DNA from: Vibrio sp. 99-8-1 | GTDB taxonomy: Bacteria; Pseudomonadota; Gammaproteobacteria; Enterobacterales; Vibrionaceae | Direction: 5' to 3' | Length of the DNA: 64,000 nt | Assembly: GCF_013114595.1 (NCBI RefSeq) | Contig: NZ_VTXE01000022.1 | Coordinates: forward strand, 21,904-85,903 | Shown here: in pieces, positions 19,308 to 30,429 of the stretch | Numbering within the stretch: position 1 is the stretch's first letter | Layout: every line of letters starts with the position of its first letter | Notes under the pieces: generated by a model | The model's input: the letters and a program-made list of their open reading frames with translations, nothing else | What the model was told of the DNA's origin: nothing | Database searches by the model: none | Made by a program: the position numbers and the translations under genes

Positions 19308-20255
19308 CTATGGCATCTCATCAAACTCTGCACCTTCTTTCTCAATTTGAGGAGGCATTAAGTGCTCACGTTGAATACCCAGTTTCAATGCCAGTGCCGA
19401 CGCAACATAGATTGAAGAGTATGTACCAACAGTGATACCCAATAACAACGCAGTAGCAAAACCATGAATATTCGCACCACCTTGAGTAAACAAGGCAATA
19501 ACTACAAACAAGGTTGTCGCAGAGGTTATTAATGTACGGCTTAATGTCTGGGTAATTGAGCTGTTCATTACTTCAGCAGAATCACCTTTACGCATTTTAC
19601 GGAAGTTTTCACGAATACGGTCAAACACAACGATGGTATCGTTCAGTGAGTAACCTACAACCGTTAATAACGCTGCAATAATGGTGAGGTCAACTTCTAT
19701 CTGCATGATAGAGAAGACACCAAGAGTAATGATGACATCGTGCGTCAGGGCTAAAACAGCACCTGCGGCTAAACGCCACTCAAATCGCATTGATACATAA
19801 AGCAAGATACAGATCAGCGACGCAATAATCGCCAGTCCACCCGCTTCTGCCAGTTCATCACCAACATTAGGACCGACAAACTCAATACGGCGCATTTCAA
19901 CGCTTTCACCAGTACCTTGTTCTAACGCTGTTAAGATCTGGTTACCCAGTTTCTCACCTTGAGCATCATCACGAGGACGAAGACGAACCATTACTTCACG
20001 AGCAGAACCGAAGTTTTGCACCGTAGCATCACCAAAGCCTTTGGCTTCTAATGAAGTACGAATTTGTTCTAAATCCGCAGGTTGTTCAAAACCAACTTCA
20101 ATTAGCGTACCACCGGTAAAATCCAGTCCCCAGTTCAACCATTTCGTTGACAGAGTGAAAATTGCAGTGGCAATCATTAACACAGAAAACACAGAGGCAA
20201 TCTTTGACCAACGCATAAAGTCGATGGTCTTGTCTGCTTTCATTATCTGAAACAT
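19308..20255 (-). CDS. secF: Protein translocase subunit SecF
   Basis: Inner-membrane partner of SecD; the complex uses the proton gradient to help protein export through SecYEG. It has 315 residues with six transmembrane segments. DFTGGTLIEVGF follows the first helix, the typical SecF periplasmic start, and the conserved TM4 stretch GYSLNDTIVVFDRIREN is complete. It begins 10 nt after secD. Confidence 0.97.
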   Translation of the reverse strand: MFQIMKADKTIDFMRWSKIASVFSVLMIATAIFTLSTKWLNWGLDFTGGTLIEVGFEQPADLEQIRTSLEAKGFGDATVQNFGSAREVMVRLRPRDDAQGEKLGNQILTALEQGTGESVEMRRIEFVGPNVGDELAEAGGLAIIASLICILLYVSMRFEWRLAAGAVLALTHDVIITLGVFSIMQIEVDLTIIAALLTVVGYSLNDTIVVFDRIRENFRKMRKGDSAEVMNSSITQTLSRTLITSATTLFVVIALFTQGGANIHGFATALLLGITVGTYSSIYVASALALKLGIQREHLMPPQIEKEGAEFDEMP

Positions 20256-20264
20256 AACTTTTCC

Positions 20265-22121
20265 TTAAATCGACAATTTCTTAATACGTTTGCCACCATA
20301 AATTAGGTTCACAACAGCACGTGTTCCTATAATAGCGGTAAACATAGAGGTCAAAATACCTATTGATAAAGTAACGGCGAAACCTTTAATGGCGCCCGTA
20401 CCAACAGCAAATAGGATAATCGCGGTGATCAATGTCGTGATGTTAGCATCTGCGATAGTACTAAAGGCATTAGCATAACCTTGGTGTATGGCCTGTTGAG
20501 GGTTTCTGCCCTCTCTAAGCTCTTCACGTATACGCTCAAAAATCAGAACGTTAGCATCCACAGCCATACCCACTGTCAGTACAATACCGGCAATACCCGG
20601 TAGCGTCATAGTGGCGCCTGGTATCATGGACATAACACCAACAATTAGCACCAAGTTTGCCACCAACGCCAAGTTAGCAATAAAGCCAAACTTACGGTAA
20701 TAGACCAACATAAACAGCATTACTGCAACCATACCGAAGATACACGCTTGAATACCCATATCGATATTCTGCTGACCCATTGATGGACCAATTGTGCGCT
20801 CTTCAACAATTGAGATTGGCGCGATCAATGCACCGGCACGAAGTAGTAGAGCTAAGTTATGCGCTTCGGCTACAGAGTCAATACCAGTAATGCGGAAGTT
20901 ACGTCCCAAAGCGGTTTGAATGGTCGCTTGGTTAATGACTTCTTCATTTTTAGACAAAATCACTTTGCCTTCAGGTGTCTTACGACCGCTATCTTTATAT
21001 TCAGCAAATACGGTTGCCATCAACTTGCCCACATTCTTTTTCGAGAATGCTGACATTTTGCTGCCACCTTCACTATCTAGTGAGATATTAACCTGAGGAC
21101 GTCCATATTCATCGGTACTGGAACTCGCATCAGTAATACTTGCTCCGCCAAGAATAACGCGTTTTTTCAGCACAACAGGGCGACCGTCACGGTCAAGTTT
21201 TAGCTCACTGCCTGCTGGCACTCGGCCATTTGCTGCTGCCGCTAAATCTGCTTTTTCATCAACCGCACGGAATTCTAACGTCGCGGTAGCGCCTAAAATT
21301 TCTTTCGCTCTGGCAGTATCCTGAACACCTGGAAGTTCGACAACAATGCGGCTAGCGCCTTGACGTTGAACCAAAGGTTCTGCAACACCCAGTTCGTTCA
21401 CACGATTACGTAGAATTGTAATGTTCTGTTCAACAGCATAATTACGAACTTCTGCAAGACGAGCTTCAATAAAGCTAGCAGATAAAACAAAGCTTCCGCC
21501 TGAATCAACTTCGGTAAAAATCATGTCAGGGTGTTTGCTCGACAATGTCGCTTTGGCTTGAGCCAACTGCTCCGCATTACGAAGAACAACTTCTACAGTC
21601 TCTTTACCTTGTTTACGAATAGCACGGTAACGAATTTTTTCTTCACGTAGCTCAGAACGAAATGACTCTTCTTGTTGATCAAGCAATTTAACCATTGCCG
21701 CATCCATATCCACTTCCATCAAGAAGTGAACACCACCGCGCAGATCTAAGCCAAGTTTCATTGGAGCCGCACCAACACTTTCTAACCATGTTGGGGTCGC
21801 TGGAGCTAAGTTAAGAGCAACAATAATCTCTTTGCCTAACGCTTCGCTAACAAGATCACGAGCACTGATTTGAGTATCAGTATCATTGAAGCGTACGAGA
21901 ATCGATCCATTTTCTAAAGCTATGGATTTATGAGAAAGGCTCTTTTCATTAAGAGCATTGGTGACAGAATCCAGCGTTGACATATCAACAGCGGCGCCAC
22001 GCGCCCCTGTAATTTGAATAGCCGGATCTTCACCGTAGATATTTGGAAGGGCATATAATGCACTGATGGCGAGAGTAAATATCACCATCAGGTACTTCCA
22101 TAAAGGATATCGGTTTAGCAC
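20265..22121 (-). CDS. secD: Protein translocase subunit SecD
   Basis: 618-residue inner-membrane protein with one N-terminal helix, a large periplasmic P1 domain (about 30-440) and five further helices. Family landmarks are [33 protein letters not shown] and the TM4 region [18 protein letters not shown] containing the conserved Asp used in proton transfer. It lies between yajC and secF and overlaps neither. High confidence. Confidence 0.97.
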   Translation of the reverse strand: MLNRYPLWKYLMVIFTLAISALYALPNIYGEDPAIQITGARGAAVDMSTLDSVTNALNEKSLSHKSIALENGSILVRFNDTDTQISARDLVSEALGKEIIVALNLAPATPTWLESVGAAPMKLGLDLRGGVHFLMEVDMDAAMVKLLDQQEESFRSELREEKIRYRAIRKQGKETVEVVLRNAEQLAQAKATLSSKHPDMIFTEVDSGGSFVLSASFIEARLAEVRNYAVEQNITILRNRVNELGVAEPLVQRQGASRIVVELPGVQDTARAKEILGATATLEFRAVDEKADLAAAANGRVPAGSELKLDRDGRPVVLKKRVILGGASITDASSSTDEYGRPQVNISLDSEGGSKMSAFSKKNVGKLMATVFAEYKDSGRKTPEGKVILSKNEEVINQATIQTALGRNFRITGIDSVAEAHNLALLLRAGALIAPISIVEERTIGPSMGQQNIDMGIQACIFGMVAVMLFMLVYYRKFGFIANLALVANLVLIVGVMSMIPGATMTLPGIAGIVLTVGMAVDANVLIFERIREELREGRNPQQAIHQGYANAFSTIADANITTLITAIILFAVGTGAIKGFAVTLSIGILTSMFTAIIGTRAVVNLIYGGKRIKKLSI

Positions 22122-22142
22122 AGCGAGGATCCTTAAGCTGTA

Positions 22143-22478
22143 TTATAGAGATTTAAGAGTACCCTTTGGCAGAACTGCCGTTACGTAGTCTTTCTTAATT
22201 GTTACTTCGTTATTGTCATTTAATGCAATTACGATGTAGTCATTATCTTCAGCAATTTTAGCAATTTTTCCTACTAGACCACCGCCAGTAAGAACTTCAT
22301 CACCTTTGCCCATTGAAGCCATAAGGTTTTTATGTTCTTTCGCACGCTTAGATTGTGGACGGAAAATCATAAAGTAGAAAATAACACCAAACATGCCTAG
22401 CATGATCAGCATTTCGAAACCACCACCTGGTGCTGCGCCTTCCGCGGCTGCGTGAGCTTGAGAAATGAATAAACTCAT
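22143..22478 (-). CDS. yajC: Sec translocon accessory protein YajC
   Basis: Small single-pass membrane protein that associates with SecDF. It has 111 residues, with the transmembrane helix at about 20-40 (EMLIMLGMFGVIFYFMIF) followed by the family signature RPQSKRAKEHKNLM and a small KOW-like C-terminal domain (GDEVLTGGGLVGKI). It lies 21 nt before secD. High confidence. Confidence 0.97.
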   Translation of the reverse strand: MSLFISQAHAAAEGAAPGGGFEMLIMLGMFGVIFYFMIFRPQSKRAKEHKNLMASMGKGDEVLTGGGLVGKIAKIAEDNDYIVIALNDNNEVTIKKDYVTAVLPKGTLKSL

Positions 22479-22565
22479 TCAGAAACTTCCTCTATTAAGG
22501 TTTATGTATCTAACTAAAATTGGGGAGTACTCTGCACTTTTCAAGTGAGTGTTCCCCAAAACTTT

Positions 22566-22604
22566 AAAAAGAAAACGAGCTCCGGATATGGAAAACTCGT
22601 TTTC
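22566..22604 (-). terminator. Terminator between tgt and yajC
   Basis: On the minus strand GAAAACGAG and CTCGTTTTC form a 9-bp stem with a 16-nt loop, followed by TTTTT, 8 nt after the tgt stop. It should reduce, perhaps not abolish, readthrough from queA-tgt into yajC-secDF. Confidence 0.75.
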
Positions 22605-22612
22605 AACGATTC

Positions 22613-23776
<1,164 letters not shown>

Positions 23777-23831
23777 CTACTTTTGTTAGCAAGTTATCTC
23801 ACTAACATTATCTGCACACCAGTCTGAACCG

Positions 23832-24902
23832 TTACTTGCTCAGATTGGTGTCACTTGTTTTCTTGCTGATAAACATCGCATCACCATAGCTAAAGAAACG
23901 GTACTTTTCTTTAACAGCATGATGATAGGCATTCATAATGTTCTGATAACCGGCAAATGCACTGACTAACATGATTAATGTTGATTCAGGAAGATGAAAA
24001 TTGGTAATCAAACAATCAATTAATTGATATTCATAACCGGGGTAAATGAAGATCTCTGTATCATCAAAGAATGGCAGCAACTCTGTGCCATTTTTTATCG
24101 CACTCTGCGCCGCGCTTTCTAATGAACGTACAGAGGTTGTACCAACCGCGATAACTCGTCCGCCTCGCGCTTTTGTTGCCTTAATGGCATCAACCACTTC
24201 TTGAGGAACTTCCACATACTCAGCATGCATATGGTGATCGAGAATATTATCGACACGAACAGGTTGAAAAGTACCGGCGCCTACATGCAAAGTGACATAA
24301 GCGAACTCGACACCTTTTTCTTTAATGCTTGCCATTAGCTTGTCATCAAAATGAAGACCTGCTGTTGGTGCCGCTACCGCTCCCGGTTTTTCGTTGTAGA
24401 CGGTTTGATACCTTTCTTTATCTGCGTCTTCATCAGGGCGGTCAATATACGGCGGAAGTGGCATGTGGCCGATATCATTCAAAATATCGAGAACCACCTT
24501 CTCAGAATTAAAACGGATTTCGAATAGCGCATCATGCCGCGCAACCATCTCAGCTTGATATTGATCCTCTTCACCAAGCAGAAGAGCCGCGCCAACTTTA
24601 GGGGATTTTGAACAGCGAACATGAGCCAAGATAGAATGTTCATCCAGCATTCGTTCAACCAGAACTTCTATTTTACCACCTGTGGCTTTTCGGCCAAACA
24701 TTCTAGCTGGTATCACACGAGTATTATTAAATACCAGCAGATCGCCCTCTTCAACTAGATTGAGCACATCAGTAAAAGTTCCATCAGAGATAGAACCGGA
24801 ATTACCATTCAACTGTAATAAACGGCTGGCACTACGCTCGGTTTTTGGGTAACGAGCTATCAACTCATCAGGGAGTTCAAAATTGAAATCAGAAACTTGC
24901 AT
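23832..24902 (-). CDS. queA: S-adenosylmethionine:tRNA ribosyltransferase-isomerase QueA
   Basis: Adds epoxycyclopentanediol from SAM to preQ1-tRNA, giving epoxyqueuosine. It has 356 residues, with family landmarks [19 protein letters not shown] at the start, [13 protein letters not shown] and AAPTAGLHF in the middle, and [19 protein letters not shown] near the end. It is the first gene of the minus-strand group and is divergent from the CBS-domain gene, so the gap 24903-25157 carries both promoters. Confidence 0.97.
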   Translation of the reverse strand: MQVSDFNFELPDELIARYPKTERSASRLLQLNGNSGSISDGTFTDVLNLVEEGDLLVFNNTRVIPARMFGRKATGGKIEVLVERMLDEHSILAHVRCSKSPKVGAALLLGEEDQYQAEMVARHDALFEIRFNSEKVVLDILNDIGHMPLPPYIDRPDEDADKERYQTVYNEKPGAVAAPTAGLHFDDKLMASIKEKGVEFAYVTLHVGAGTFQPVRVDNILDHHMHAEYVEVPQEVVDAIKATKARGGRVIAVGTTSVRSLESAAQSAIKNGTELLPFFDDTEIFIYPGYEYQLIDCLITNFHLPESTLIMLVSAFAGYQNIMNAYHHAVKEKYRFFSYGDAMFISKKTSDTNLSK

Positions 24903-25157
24903 GGCGGTATTCTTTTGCTCTCATGACTAAATTTTTTGCAGTGGAGTAGTATAGGCTTCATCCCCGTAATAGCAAGGTTTGTTAACGATTTTATGGGGAT
25001 TTTTGCCTGACAAACTTGTTACCGTGTCGTCCCATTGAGATTTTACTATTTCATTCACTTTGCCATGACAATTTATCCCTCAAAACAATGCTGTAGCTCT
25101 CAGATATCTTTAAAAAAACCACCTATATTTAACTTAGACAAACAAAAGGAGGTCGGG

Positions 25158-25640
25158 ATGATCAAAGTTGAAGACATGATGACTCGCAACCCTCACACCC
25201 TGTTGCGTTCACACTCACTAGCCGACGCTAAACACTTAATGGAAGAGCACGATATTCGTCACGTACCCGTAGTGGATACAGATCATAAATTGCTCGGTGT
25301 TGTTACCCAAAGAGATGTTTTAGCTGCACAAGAATCTAGCCTACAAAAAATACCTGAAGAGCAGTCTCATACTCTCACAACAGCACTCGAAGTCGCTATG
25401 CGAAAAAACGTCATGACCGCCGATCCGAATGCAGGATTGAAAGAGTGTGCAACCTATATGCAAAAACATAAAGTAGGTTGTTTACCAATAGTTTCTGAAG
25501 GTCATCTGGTTGGTATTATTACTGACAGTGATTTTGTTATGATAGCGATTCATCTTTTAGAGTTACAAGAAGAAACCGAGCCTGATAACAACGATATGGC
25601 GGATATGGATGAGTTTGATGAGTACGATGACGAGCTTTAA
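25158..25640 (+). CDS. CBS-domain protein (tandem CBS pair)
   Basis: 160 residues from ATG 25158, which has a near-perfect AGGAGGT site 4 nt upstream; 41 codons further upstream are open but lack this. Two CBS motifs are present: VEDMMTRNPHTLL...LLGVVTQRDVL and AMRKNVMTADPNAGL...VGIITDSDFV. The C-terminus is strongly acidic (EEETEPDNNDMADMDEFDEYDDEL spans about the last 25 residues). CBS pairs bind adenine nucleotides; with no catalytic domain it is probably a nucleotide-sensing regulator (AcuB-like). Partner unknown. Confidence 0.88.
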   Translation: MIKVEDMMTRNPHTLLRSHSLADAKHLMEEHDIRHVPVVDTDHKLLGVVTQRDVLAAQESSLQKIPEEQSHTLTTALEVAMRKNVMTADPNAGLKECATYMQKHKVGCLPIVSEGHLVGIITDSDFVMIAIHLLELQEETEPDNNDMADMDEFDEYDDEL

Positions 25641-25647
25641 CTTTGCA

Positions 25648-25671
25648 TAAAAAAGAGCGGCATTGCCGCTC
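25648..25671 (-). terminator. Terminator after aceA
   Basis: On the minus strand GAGCGGC-AAT-GCCGCTC is followed by TTTTTT. It lies 60 nt after the aceA stop and 15 nt after the end of the convergent CBS gene. Strong and clear. Confidence 0.9.
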
Positions 25672-25682
25672 AGAAGCTCGAT

Positions 25683-25717
25683 AAACTCAAGTGAACCTCA
25701 TCCGCCCACTTGAGTTT
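25683..25717. terminator. Second convergent hairpin between the CBS gene and aceA
   Basis: AAACTCAAGTG pairs perfectly (11 bp) with CACTTGAGTTT across a 13-nt loop. No long T-run follows on either strand, though the stem ends are A/T. It could back up the neighbouring terminator or be a derivative of the CAAGTNACT repeat seen elsewhere. Confidence 0.55.
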
Positions 25718-25730
25718 AAATTTCGCCAGT

Positions 25731-27041
25731 TTAGAACTGGTCTTCTTCTGTTGACCCCGTCAATGCTGTAACCGACGAGTTGCCCCCTTGAATGGTGTTG
25801 GTCATCTTATCAAAGTAACCCGTTCCTACTTCTTGTTGGTGCGCTACAAAGGTATAGCCCTTCTCTGCCGCTTCGAACTCAGGTCGCTGAACTTTTTCTA
25901 CGTAGTGGCGCATGCCTTCACCTTGAGCATAAGCATGAGCCAGCTCAAACATGTTAAACCACATGTTATGAATACCCGCCAGAGTAATAAACTGGTACTT
26001 ATAACCCATGTCCGATAGCTCTTGCTGGAAAGCGGCGATGGTTTCGGCATCCAGGTTTTTCTCCCAGTTAAACGAAGGCGAACAGTTATAAGCCAAGAGT
26101 TGCTCAGGATGCTCAGCCAAAATAGCTTCTGCAAACTTTCTCGCTTCATCCAGATCAGGTTTCGCTGTTTCACACCATACCAAATCAGCATATGGAGCAT
26201 AAGCCAGTCCGCGAGAAATCGCTTGTTCTATACCTGCATTGACACGGTAGAAACCTTCTTGAGTTCGCTCACCTACAATAAAGTCTTTGTCATAAGAATC
26301 ACAATCTGACGTTAATAGGTCTGCCGCATTTGCATCGGTACGGGCAATAACCAGTGTGGTTGTTCCTGCAACATCTGCCGCTAAACGAGCCGCCGCCAGT
26401 TTTTGCACCGCTTCTTGTGTCGGAACAAGTACCTTACCGCCCATATGGCCACACTTCTTAACGGAAGCCAGCTGATCTTCAAAGTGAACCCCGGCAGCAC
26501 CAGCATCAATCATAGATTTCATTAGCTCATAAGCGTTTAACACTCCACCAAAACCCGCTTCTGCGTCAGCAACGATAGGCAAGAAGTAATCAATACCACC
26601 TTCATCTTCAGGGCAGGTTCCGTTTGACCATTGAATCTGATCCGCTCGGCGGAAAGAGTTATTTATACGTTTCACAACGGACGGAACAGAATCTACAGGA
26701 TAGAGTGACTGATCAGGATACATGCTAGACGCGGTATTGTTATCCGCAGCCACCTGCCAACCAGACAGATAAATCGCTTCGATGCCCGCCTTAGCTTGTT
26801 GAACAGCTTGACCACCAGTTAGGGCACCTAAACAGTTCACATACCCTTTTTTTGCTGAGCCGTTAACCAGTTCCCACAGTTTATCAGCGCCGCGTTGTGC
26901 AATGGTATTTTCAGGAAGCACAGAGCCACGAAGATCCACCACTTCTGCCGCGGTATAAGTTCGTTTTACGTTTTTCCAGCGTGGGTTTTCAGCCCAGTCT
27001 TTTTCAAGTGCATCAATTTGTTGTTGGCGTGTCATAGTCAT
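25731..27041 (-). CDS. aceA: Isocitrate lyase
   Basis: Splits isocitrate to glyoxylate and succinate, the first step of the glyoxylate shunt. I start at ATG 27041 ([16 protein letters not shown]), with GAGGG 8 nt upstream, giving 436 residues as in E. coli; a frame extending to 27092 is not supported. The catalytic motif [13 protein letters not shown] is intact. It lies 102 nt after aceB in the same direction. No aceK follows; the next gene is unrelated. Confidence 0.97.
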   Translation of the reverse strand: MTMTRQQQIDALEKDWAENPRWKNVKRTYTAAEVVDLRGSVLPENTIAQRGADKLWELVNGSAKKGYVNCLGALTGGQAVQQAKAGIEAIYLSGWQVAADNNTASSMYPDQSLYPVDSVPSVVKRINNSFRRADQIQWSNGTCPEDEGGIDYFLPIVADAEAGFGGVLNAYELMKSMIDAGAAGVHFEDQLASVKKCGHMGGKVLVPTQEAVQKLAAARLAADVAGTTTLVIARTDANAADLLTSDCDSYDKDFIVGERTQEGFYRVNAGIEQAISRGLAYAPYADLVWCETAKPDLDEARKFAEAILAEHPEQLLAYNCSPSFNWEKNLDAETIAAFQQELSDMGYKYQFITLAGIHNMWFNMFELAHAYAQGEGMRHYVEKVQRPEFEAAEKGYTFVAHQQEVGTGYFDKMTNTIQGGNSSVTALTGSTEEDQF

Positions 27042-27143
27042 GATTTGATCCCTCTTTATTGTGTGCTTTAGCACTACATCCTGTATGTTCATTTATGGCC
27101 GAATATTAAAATGCCGTTTTGTTAATTCAGTTTAATCATTGAG

Positions 27144-28769
27144 TTAGGCTAATAATTCGTAGCCCGGTACGGTTAAGAAATTTACTAATTCATCGCTAGT
27201 GGTTAAGCGAGCCATAAGCTCAGCCGCTTCATCAAAACGTCTCGCGTCAAATTTATCGGCTCCCCACTCTTGCTTCACTACTTCAAACTCCTGCTGCAAA
27301 TACTGTTCAAATAGTGCTTTTGTCACCACTTCTCCATTGTCCAATGTCTTACCGTGTTTAATCCATTGCCAGATAGAAGCTCTAGAAATCTCCGCGGTCG
27401 CAGCGTCTTCCATTAATCCATAAATAGGGACACAGCCATTACCAGAAATCCACGCTTCGATATATTGCAATGTCACTCGAATATTGTGACGCATCCCCTC
27501 TTCACTGCGCACGCCTTCACAAGGTGCAAGCAACTCTTCAGCGGTGATTGGAGCATCATCATTACGTCGGATATAAAGTTGGTTACTTCGCTCACCTAAT
27601 GCCTCATCAAATACTGCTTTAGCAGTATCCGCTAAACCGGGATGAGCAACCCAAGTACCGTCGTGACCGTTATTGACTTCTAGCGTTTTATCGTTACAGA
27701 TCTTGTCGAGAACCTTTTGATTCTCTACGGGATCTTTAGCGGGAATAAAGGCCGCCATGCCTCCCATCGCAAAAGCTCCTCGCTTGTGACAAGTTCTTAC
27801 CAGCAATCGAGAATAGGCATTAAGAAAAGGCTTCTCCATAGTGACCGCTTGGCGGTCAGGCAATATTCTGTCTGGATAGTTTCGCAAGGTTTTTATGTAA
27901 CTGAAGATATAATCCCAACGACCACAATTTAGCCCAACAATATGTTCTTTTAAGTTAAATAGAATTTCATGCATCTGGAAAACCGCAGGCAGTGTTTCTA
28001 TCAACACCGTGGCTTTTATGGTTCCCGTGTCTAAACCAAAATAGTCCTCTGTAAAGTGAAAAACGTCACTCCACCATTTGGCTTCTTGATGATCTTGCAA
28101 TTTAGGTAAGTAAAAATAAGGGCCGCTTGATTTCTTTAATAGCGCTTTATAGTTGTTATAAAAATAGAGGGCAAAATCAAACAGTGCACCGGGGATGATC
28201 TTTCCATTGAAGGTGACGTGCTTCTCTTTTAAATGCAGTCCACGTACTCGACAGATTAAAACCGCTGGATCCGCTGCCAGTTGATAATGCTTGCCATTGT
28301 CTGGATTGATGTAATCGATGGTTCCATTAACGGCATCACGTAAATTTATTTGACCGTCAAGAACCTTACTCCAAGCAGGAGACATAGAGTCTTCAAAATC
28401 AGCCATAAATACTTTTACATTAGCATTAAGCGCATTAATCACCATTTTTCTATCTGTCGGGCCAGTGATCTCAATGCGGCGATCTTGTAAATCTTTTGGA
28501 ATGCCCTGAATTTTCCAGCTTCCCTCTCTTATATCTTGAGTTTCCGGAAGAAAGTCTGGAAGTTGACCCGCATCTATTTTTAGCTGTTTCTCTTCACGAG
28601 CAGTGAGTAACTCTTCTACTCGAGATGAGTACTGCTCACAAAGATGAGCAAGAAATTCTTGGGCTCCCTTAGGAATAATTTCTTGATGCTCCGCGCTTAC
28701 ATGACCAACAACATTAAGCTGTTCAGCTAAAGAGTCGGGGTTAAATGGCTGTTTCGTGTCTGTCAGCAT
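27144..28769 (-). CDS. aceB: Malate synthase A
   Basis: Condenses glyoxylate with acetyl-CoA to malate. It has 541 residues, the length of the A isoform. Landmarks are MADFEDSMSPAW, the GRWDYIFSYIKTL segment and GMRHNIRVTLQYIEAWI near the C-terminus. It heads an aceB-aceA unit. A TTACA-TT-TGTAA palindrome lies 16-29 nt before the start codon and others lie further upstream, so transcription is probably under a dedicated repressor or activator. Confidence 0.97.
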   Translation of the reverse strand: MLTDTKQPFNPDSLAEQLNVVGHVSAEHQEIIPKGAQEFLAHLCEQYSSRVEELLTAREEKQLKIDAGQLPDFLPETQDIREGSWKIQGIPKDLQDRRIEITGPTDRKMVINALNANVKVFMADFEDSMSPAWSKVLDGQINLRDAVNGTIDYINPDNGKHYQLAADPAVLICRVRGLHLKEKHVTFNGKIIPGALFDFALYFYNNYKALLKKSSGPYFYLPKLQDHQEAKWWSDVFHFTEDYFGLDTGTIKATVLIETLPAVFQMHEILFNLKEHIVGLNCGRWDYIFSYIKTLRNYPDRILPDRQAVTMEKPFLNAYSRLLVRTCHKRGAFAMGGMAAFIPAKDPVENQKVLDKICNDKTLEVNNGHDGTWVAHPGLADTAKAVFDEALGERSNQLYIRRNDDAPITAEELLAPCEGVRSEEGMRHNIRVTLQYIEAWISGNGCVPIYGLMEDAATAEISRASIWQWIKHGKTLDNGEVVTKALFEQYLQQEFEVVKQEWGADKFDARRFDEAAELMARLTTSDELVNFLTVPGYELLA

Positions 28770-28784
28770 AATTTCTTCCTTAAA

Positions 28785-28798
28785 ATTACATTTGTAAC
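28785..28798. promoter_or_regulatory. Candidate operator next to the aceB start
   Basis: ATTACATTTGTAAC contains TTACA-TT-TGTAA, 16 nt before the aceB ATG. It shares half-sites with the palindromes at 29071 and 29252-29284 in the same gap. Regulator not identified. Confidence 0.4.
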
Positions 28799-28958
28799 TT
28801 AAACACCAAAAATATAAGCAACGTCAAAATGATTAGATTTGGTCTGTTTTATGGATATCTGTTTTAGAGCAATTCCGATTCACACTGCCATAATAATCGT
28901 TTTTACCTAGCAAGATATCCGACATAAGTATTAGTAAAACATACTACTTACGTTACTT

Positions 28959-29022
28959 TAAACAGAGGATTAGCTAAAGAAAAAATAGAGCTTAGCCGTA
29001 AAAACAGTATGATTCTCTGTTT
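28959..29022 (-). other. Nested inverted repeat in the aceB upstream region
   Basis: AAACAGAG near 28960 pairs with CTCTGTTT near 29015, and inside it GCTAA pairs with TTAGC. The rest of this 572-nt gap (28770-29341) holds no gene that I can support: only AT-rich DNA, the palindromes and a terminator. Confidence 0.35.
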
Positions 29023-29070
29023 CAAACAAACGATTGAATTATGTTTAATATTTTATGAAAATTACGTTGT

Positions 29071-29092
29071 AAAATTACAAATGTGTAATTTT
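29071..29092. promoter_or_regulatory. Candidate operator in the aceB-oxyR gap
   Basis: AAAATTACA and TGTAATTTT are perfect arms around AATG. The TTACA/TGTAA half-sites match those beside aceB and at 29252-29284. Confidence 0.4.
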
Positions 29093-29251
29093 GATATGTT
29101 AAACGAGCGTTTAAAAAAACACCCTAACCTTATAATTACTATTTAATTAATGAGTGGCTAATGTTTACTTACAAAACGATTAGCACAATTAAAGATGTGA
29201 CACAGAACATTGTTCTTGTTCTTTGTGGTTGAAAGTGACATAAAAAGAGAG

Positions 29252-29284
29252 AAATTTTACAGCTGTAAAATTTTACATGTAAAA
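29252..29284. promoter_or_regulatory. Overlapping palindromes with TTACA/TGTAA half-sites
   Basis: A perfect 22-bp palindrome at 29252-29273 (centre ACAGCTGT) is followed at once by a perfect 14-bp one, TTTTACATGTAAAA, at 29271-29284. A third symmetric reading, TGTAAAATTTTACA, bridges them at 29264-29277. Such density suggests cooperative protein binding. It lies nearer the end of oxyR than aceB, roughly 480 nt from the aceB start. Confidence 0.45.
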
Positions 29285-29293
29285 AAGTACAAT

Positions 29294-29334
29294 CATCTAA
29301 AAAGCCCTACAAAACTAGAGAGCTTTTTTAGATG
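29294..29334 (-). terminator. Terminator after oxyR
   Basis: On the minus strand CATCTAAAAAAGC pairs with GCTTTTTAGATG across a 16-nt loop, 8 nt after the oxyR stop. The T-run is inside the 3' arm. It may also act on the opposite strand. Confidence 0.7.
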
Positions 29335-29341
29335 CGTTTAC

Positions 29342-30247
29342 TTATAAAAGGCCTGAAACCACTTCACCAAGTTGTTCGAAAGTCTCATAACGAGATGAAC
29401 TCGGTCGCCAAACTAGACCAATATCTCGATAGGCTTGCTGTCCGGGAGGATCAACGACAATTAAATTTTGATTATCCAAGAGACCATGTTCAATGGCCAT
29501 TTGAGGGATAAATGTGGTCCCAAGACCATTGGCAACCATCTGCACCAAAGTGTGCAAACTTGTCGCAGTGAAAGGGTTTATTTTATCTTTATCCGTTAAC
29601 TTACATGCTGATACAGCATGTTCTGTTAAACAGTGTTCATTTTCTAACAAAAACACCGACTCATCAGGAAGATCATCATACTTAATCGGAACTCGTATTG
29701 CGCCAGCTTGATTACGGCTGATGACCATTCTAAACGGGTCTTGCCCAACGATTTGGCTCTGCATATTGCCTATATCCATAGGCAACGCCAAAATTAACAC
29801 GTCAAGATCCCCATGTTTTAGTGCCTGCAGCAAATTACTTGTGGTGTCTTCTCTAAGCAATAGATCAAGCTGTGGGAAGCGCTGATTTATCTCTTGCACC
29901 AAATCACACAATAAAAATGGTGCAATGGTAGGAATACAACCCACTTTTAACCGCCCTTGCATTGCGTCACCTTGGCATAGTTGACCTAACTCCATTAAGT
30001 CCTGTCCCTTTGCCAACAGTTCTCTACCATGAGTGACCACTTGCTCGCCCGCAGGTGTAAACACCAATGGGCTTTTTTTGTCCTTCTTTTCATAAAGTGG
30101 ACAGCCAATCATCTCTTCTAAATTTTGTATTCCTTTACTCAAAGTAGATTGACTAACAAAACAGCGCTGTGCTGCCTCGCTAAAGTGTCTGGTTTCATGT
30201 AGGGTAATTATGTAGTGCAGTTGTTTGAGGCTTGGCCACTTATTCAT
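29342..30247 (-). CDS. oxyR: Peroxide-sensing LysR-type regulator OxyR
   Basis: Activates antioxidant genes when peroxide oxidises two cysteines to a disulfide. It has 301 residues from ATG 30247 (MNKWPSLKQL); a GTG three codons earlier is less likely. The N-terminal helix-turn-helix reads HFSEAAQRCFVSQSTLSKGI. The redox pair is visible as HCLTEHAVSAC, with the same C-x8-C spacing as Cys199/Cys208 of E. coli OxyR. It is divergent from a peroxiredoxin gene, its probable target. Confidence 0.93.
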   Translation of the reverse strand: MNKWPSLKQLHYIITLHETRHFSEAAQRCFVSQSTLSKGIQNLEEMIGCPLYEKKDKKSPLVFTPAGEQVVTHGRELLAKGQDLMELGQLCQGDAMQGRLKVGCIPTIAPFLLCDLVQEINQRFPQLDLLLREDTTSNLLQALKHGDLDVLILALPMDIGNMQSQIVGQDPFRMVISRNQAGAIRVPIKYDDLPDESVFLLENEHCLTEHAVSACKLTDKDKINPFTATSLHTLVQMVANGLGTTFIPQMAIEHGLLDNQNLIVVDPPGQQAYRDIGLVWRPSSSRYETFEQLGEVVSGLL

Positions 30248-30300
30248 ACTAACCACTTATTCTTAATGGGTAATAACTCAATATAAAGAAAATCAACCTT

Positions 30301-30344
30301 ATCGCTTTTTTCGATTAAATCAATCTATTTAATTCGCTTTTTTC
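30301..30344. promoter_or_regulatory. Possible OxyR site between oxyR and the peroxiredoxin gene
   Basis: ATCG-N7-CGAT-N7-ATCT spaced at 11-bp intervals resembles part of the OxyR pattern ATAG-N7-CTAT-N7-ATAG-N7-CTAT, and a CTAT follows at 30344. The match is partial; the divergent gene arrangement is the stronger argument. Confidence 0.35.
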
Positions 30345-30429
30345 TATCCATGATTATGTACTATAGTTCTGTTATCGAAACACGGAATCAAACATACGTT
30401 TGATAATAATTCTATTTAGGAGCAAAAAA

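Noticed and set aside
27004..27092. Extended aceA start at 27092
   Set aside because: ATG 27041 has the ribosome site GAGGG and gives the normal family N-terminus and length.
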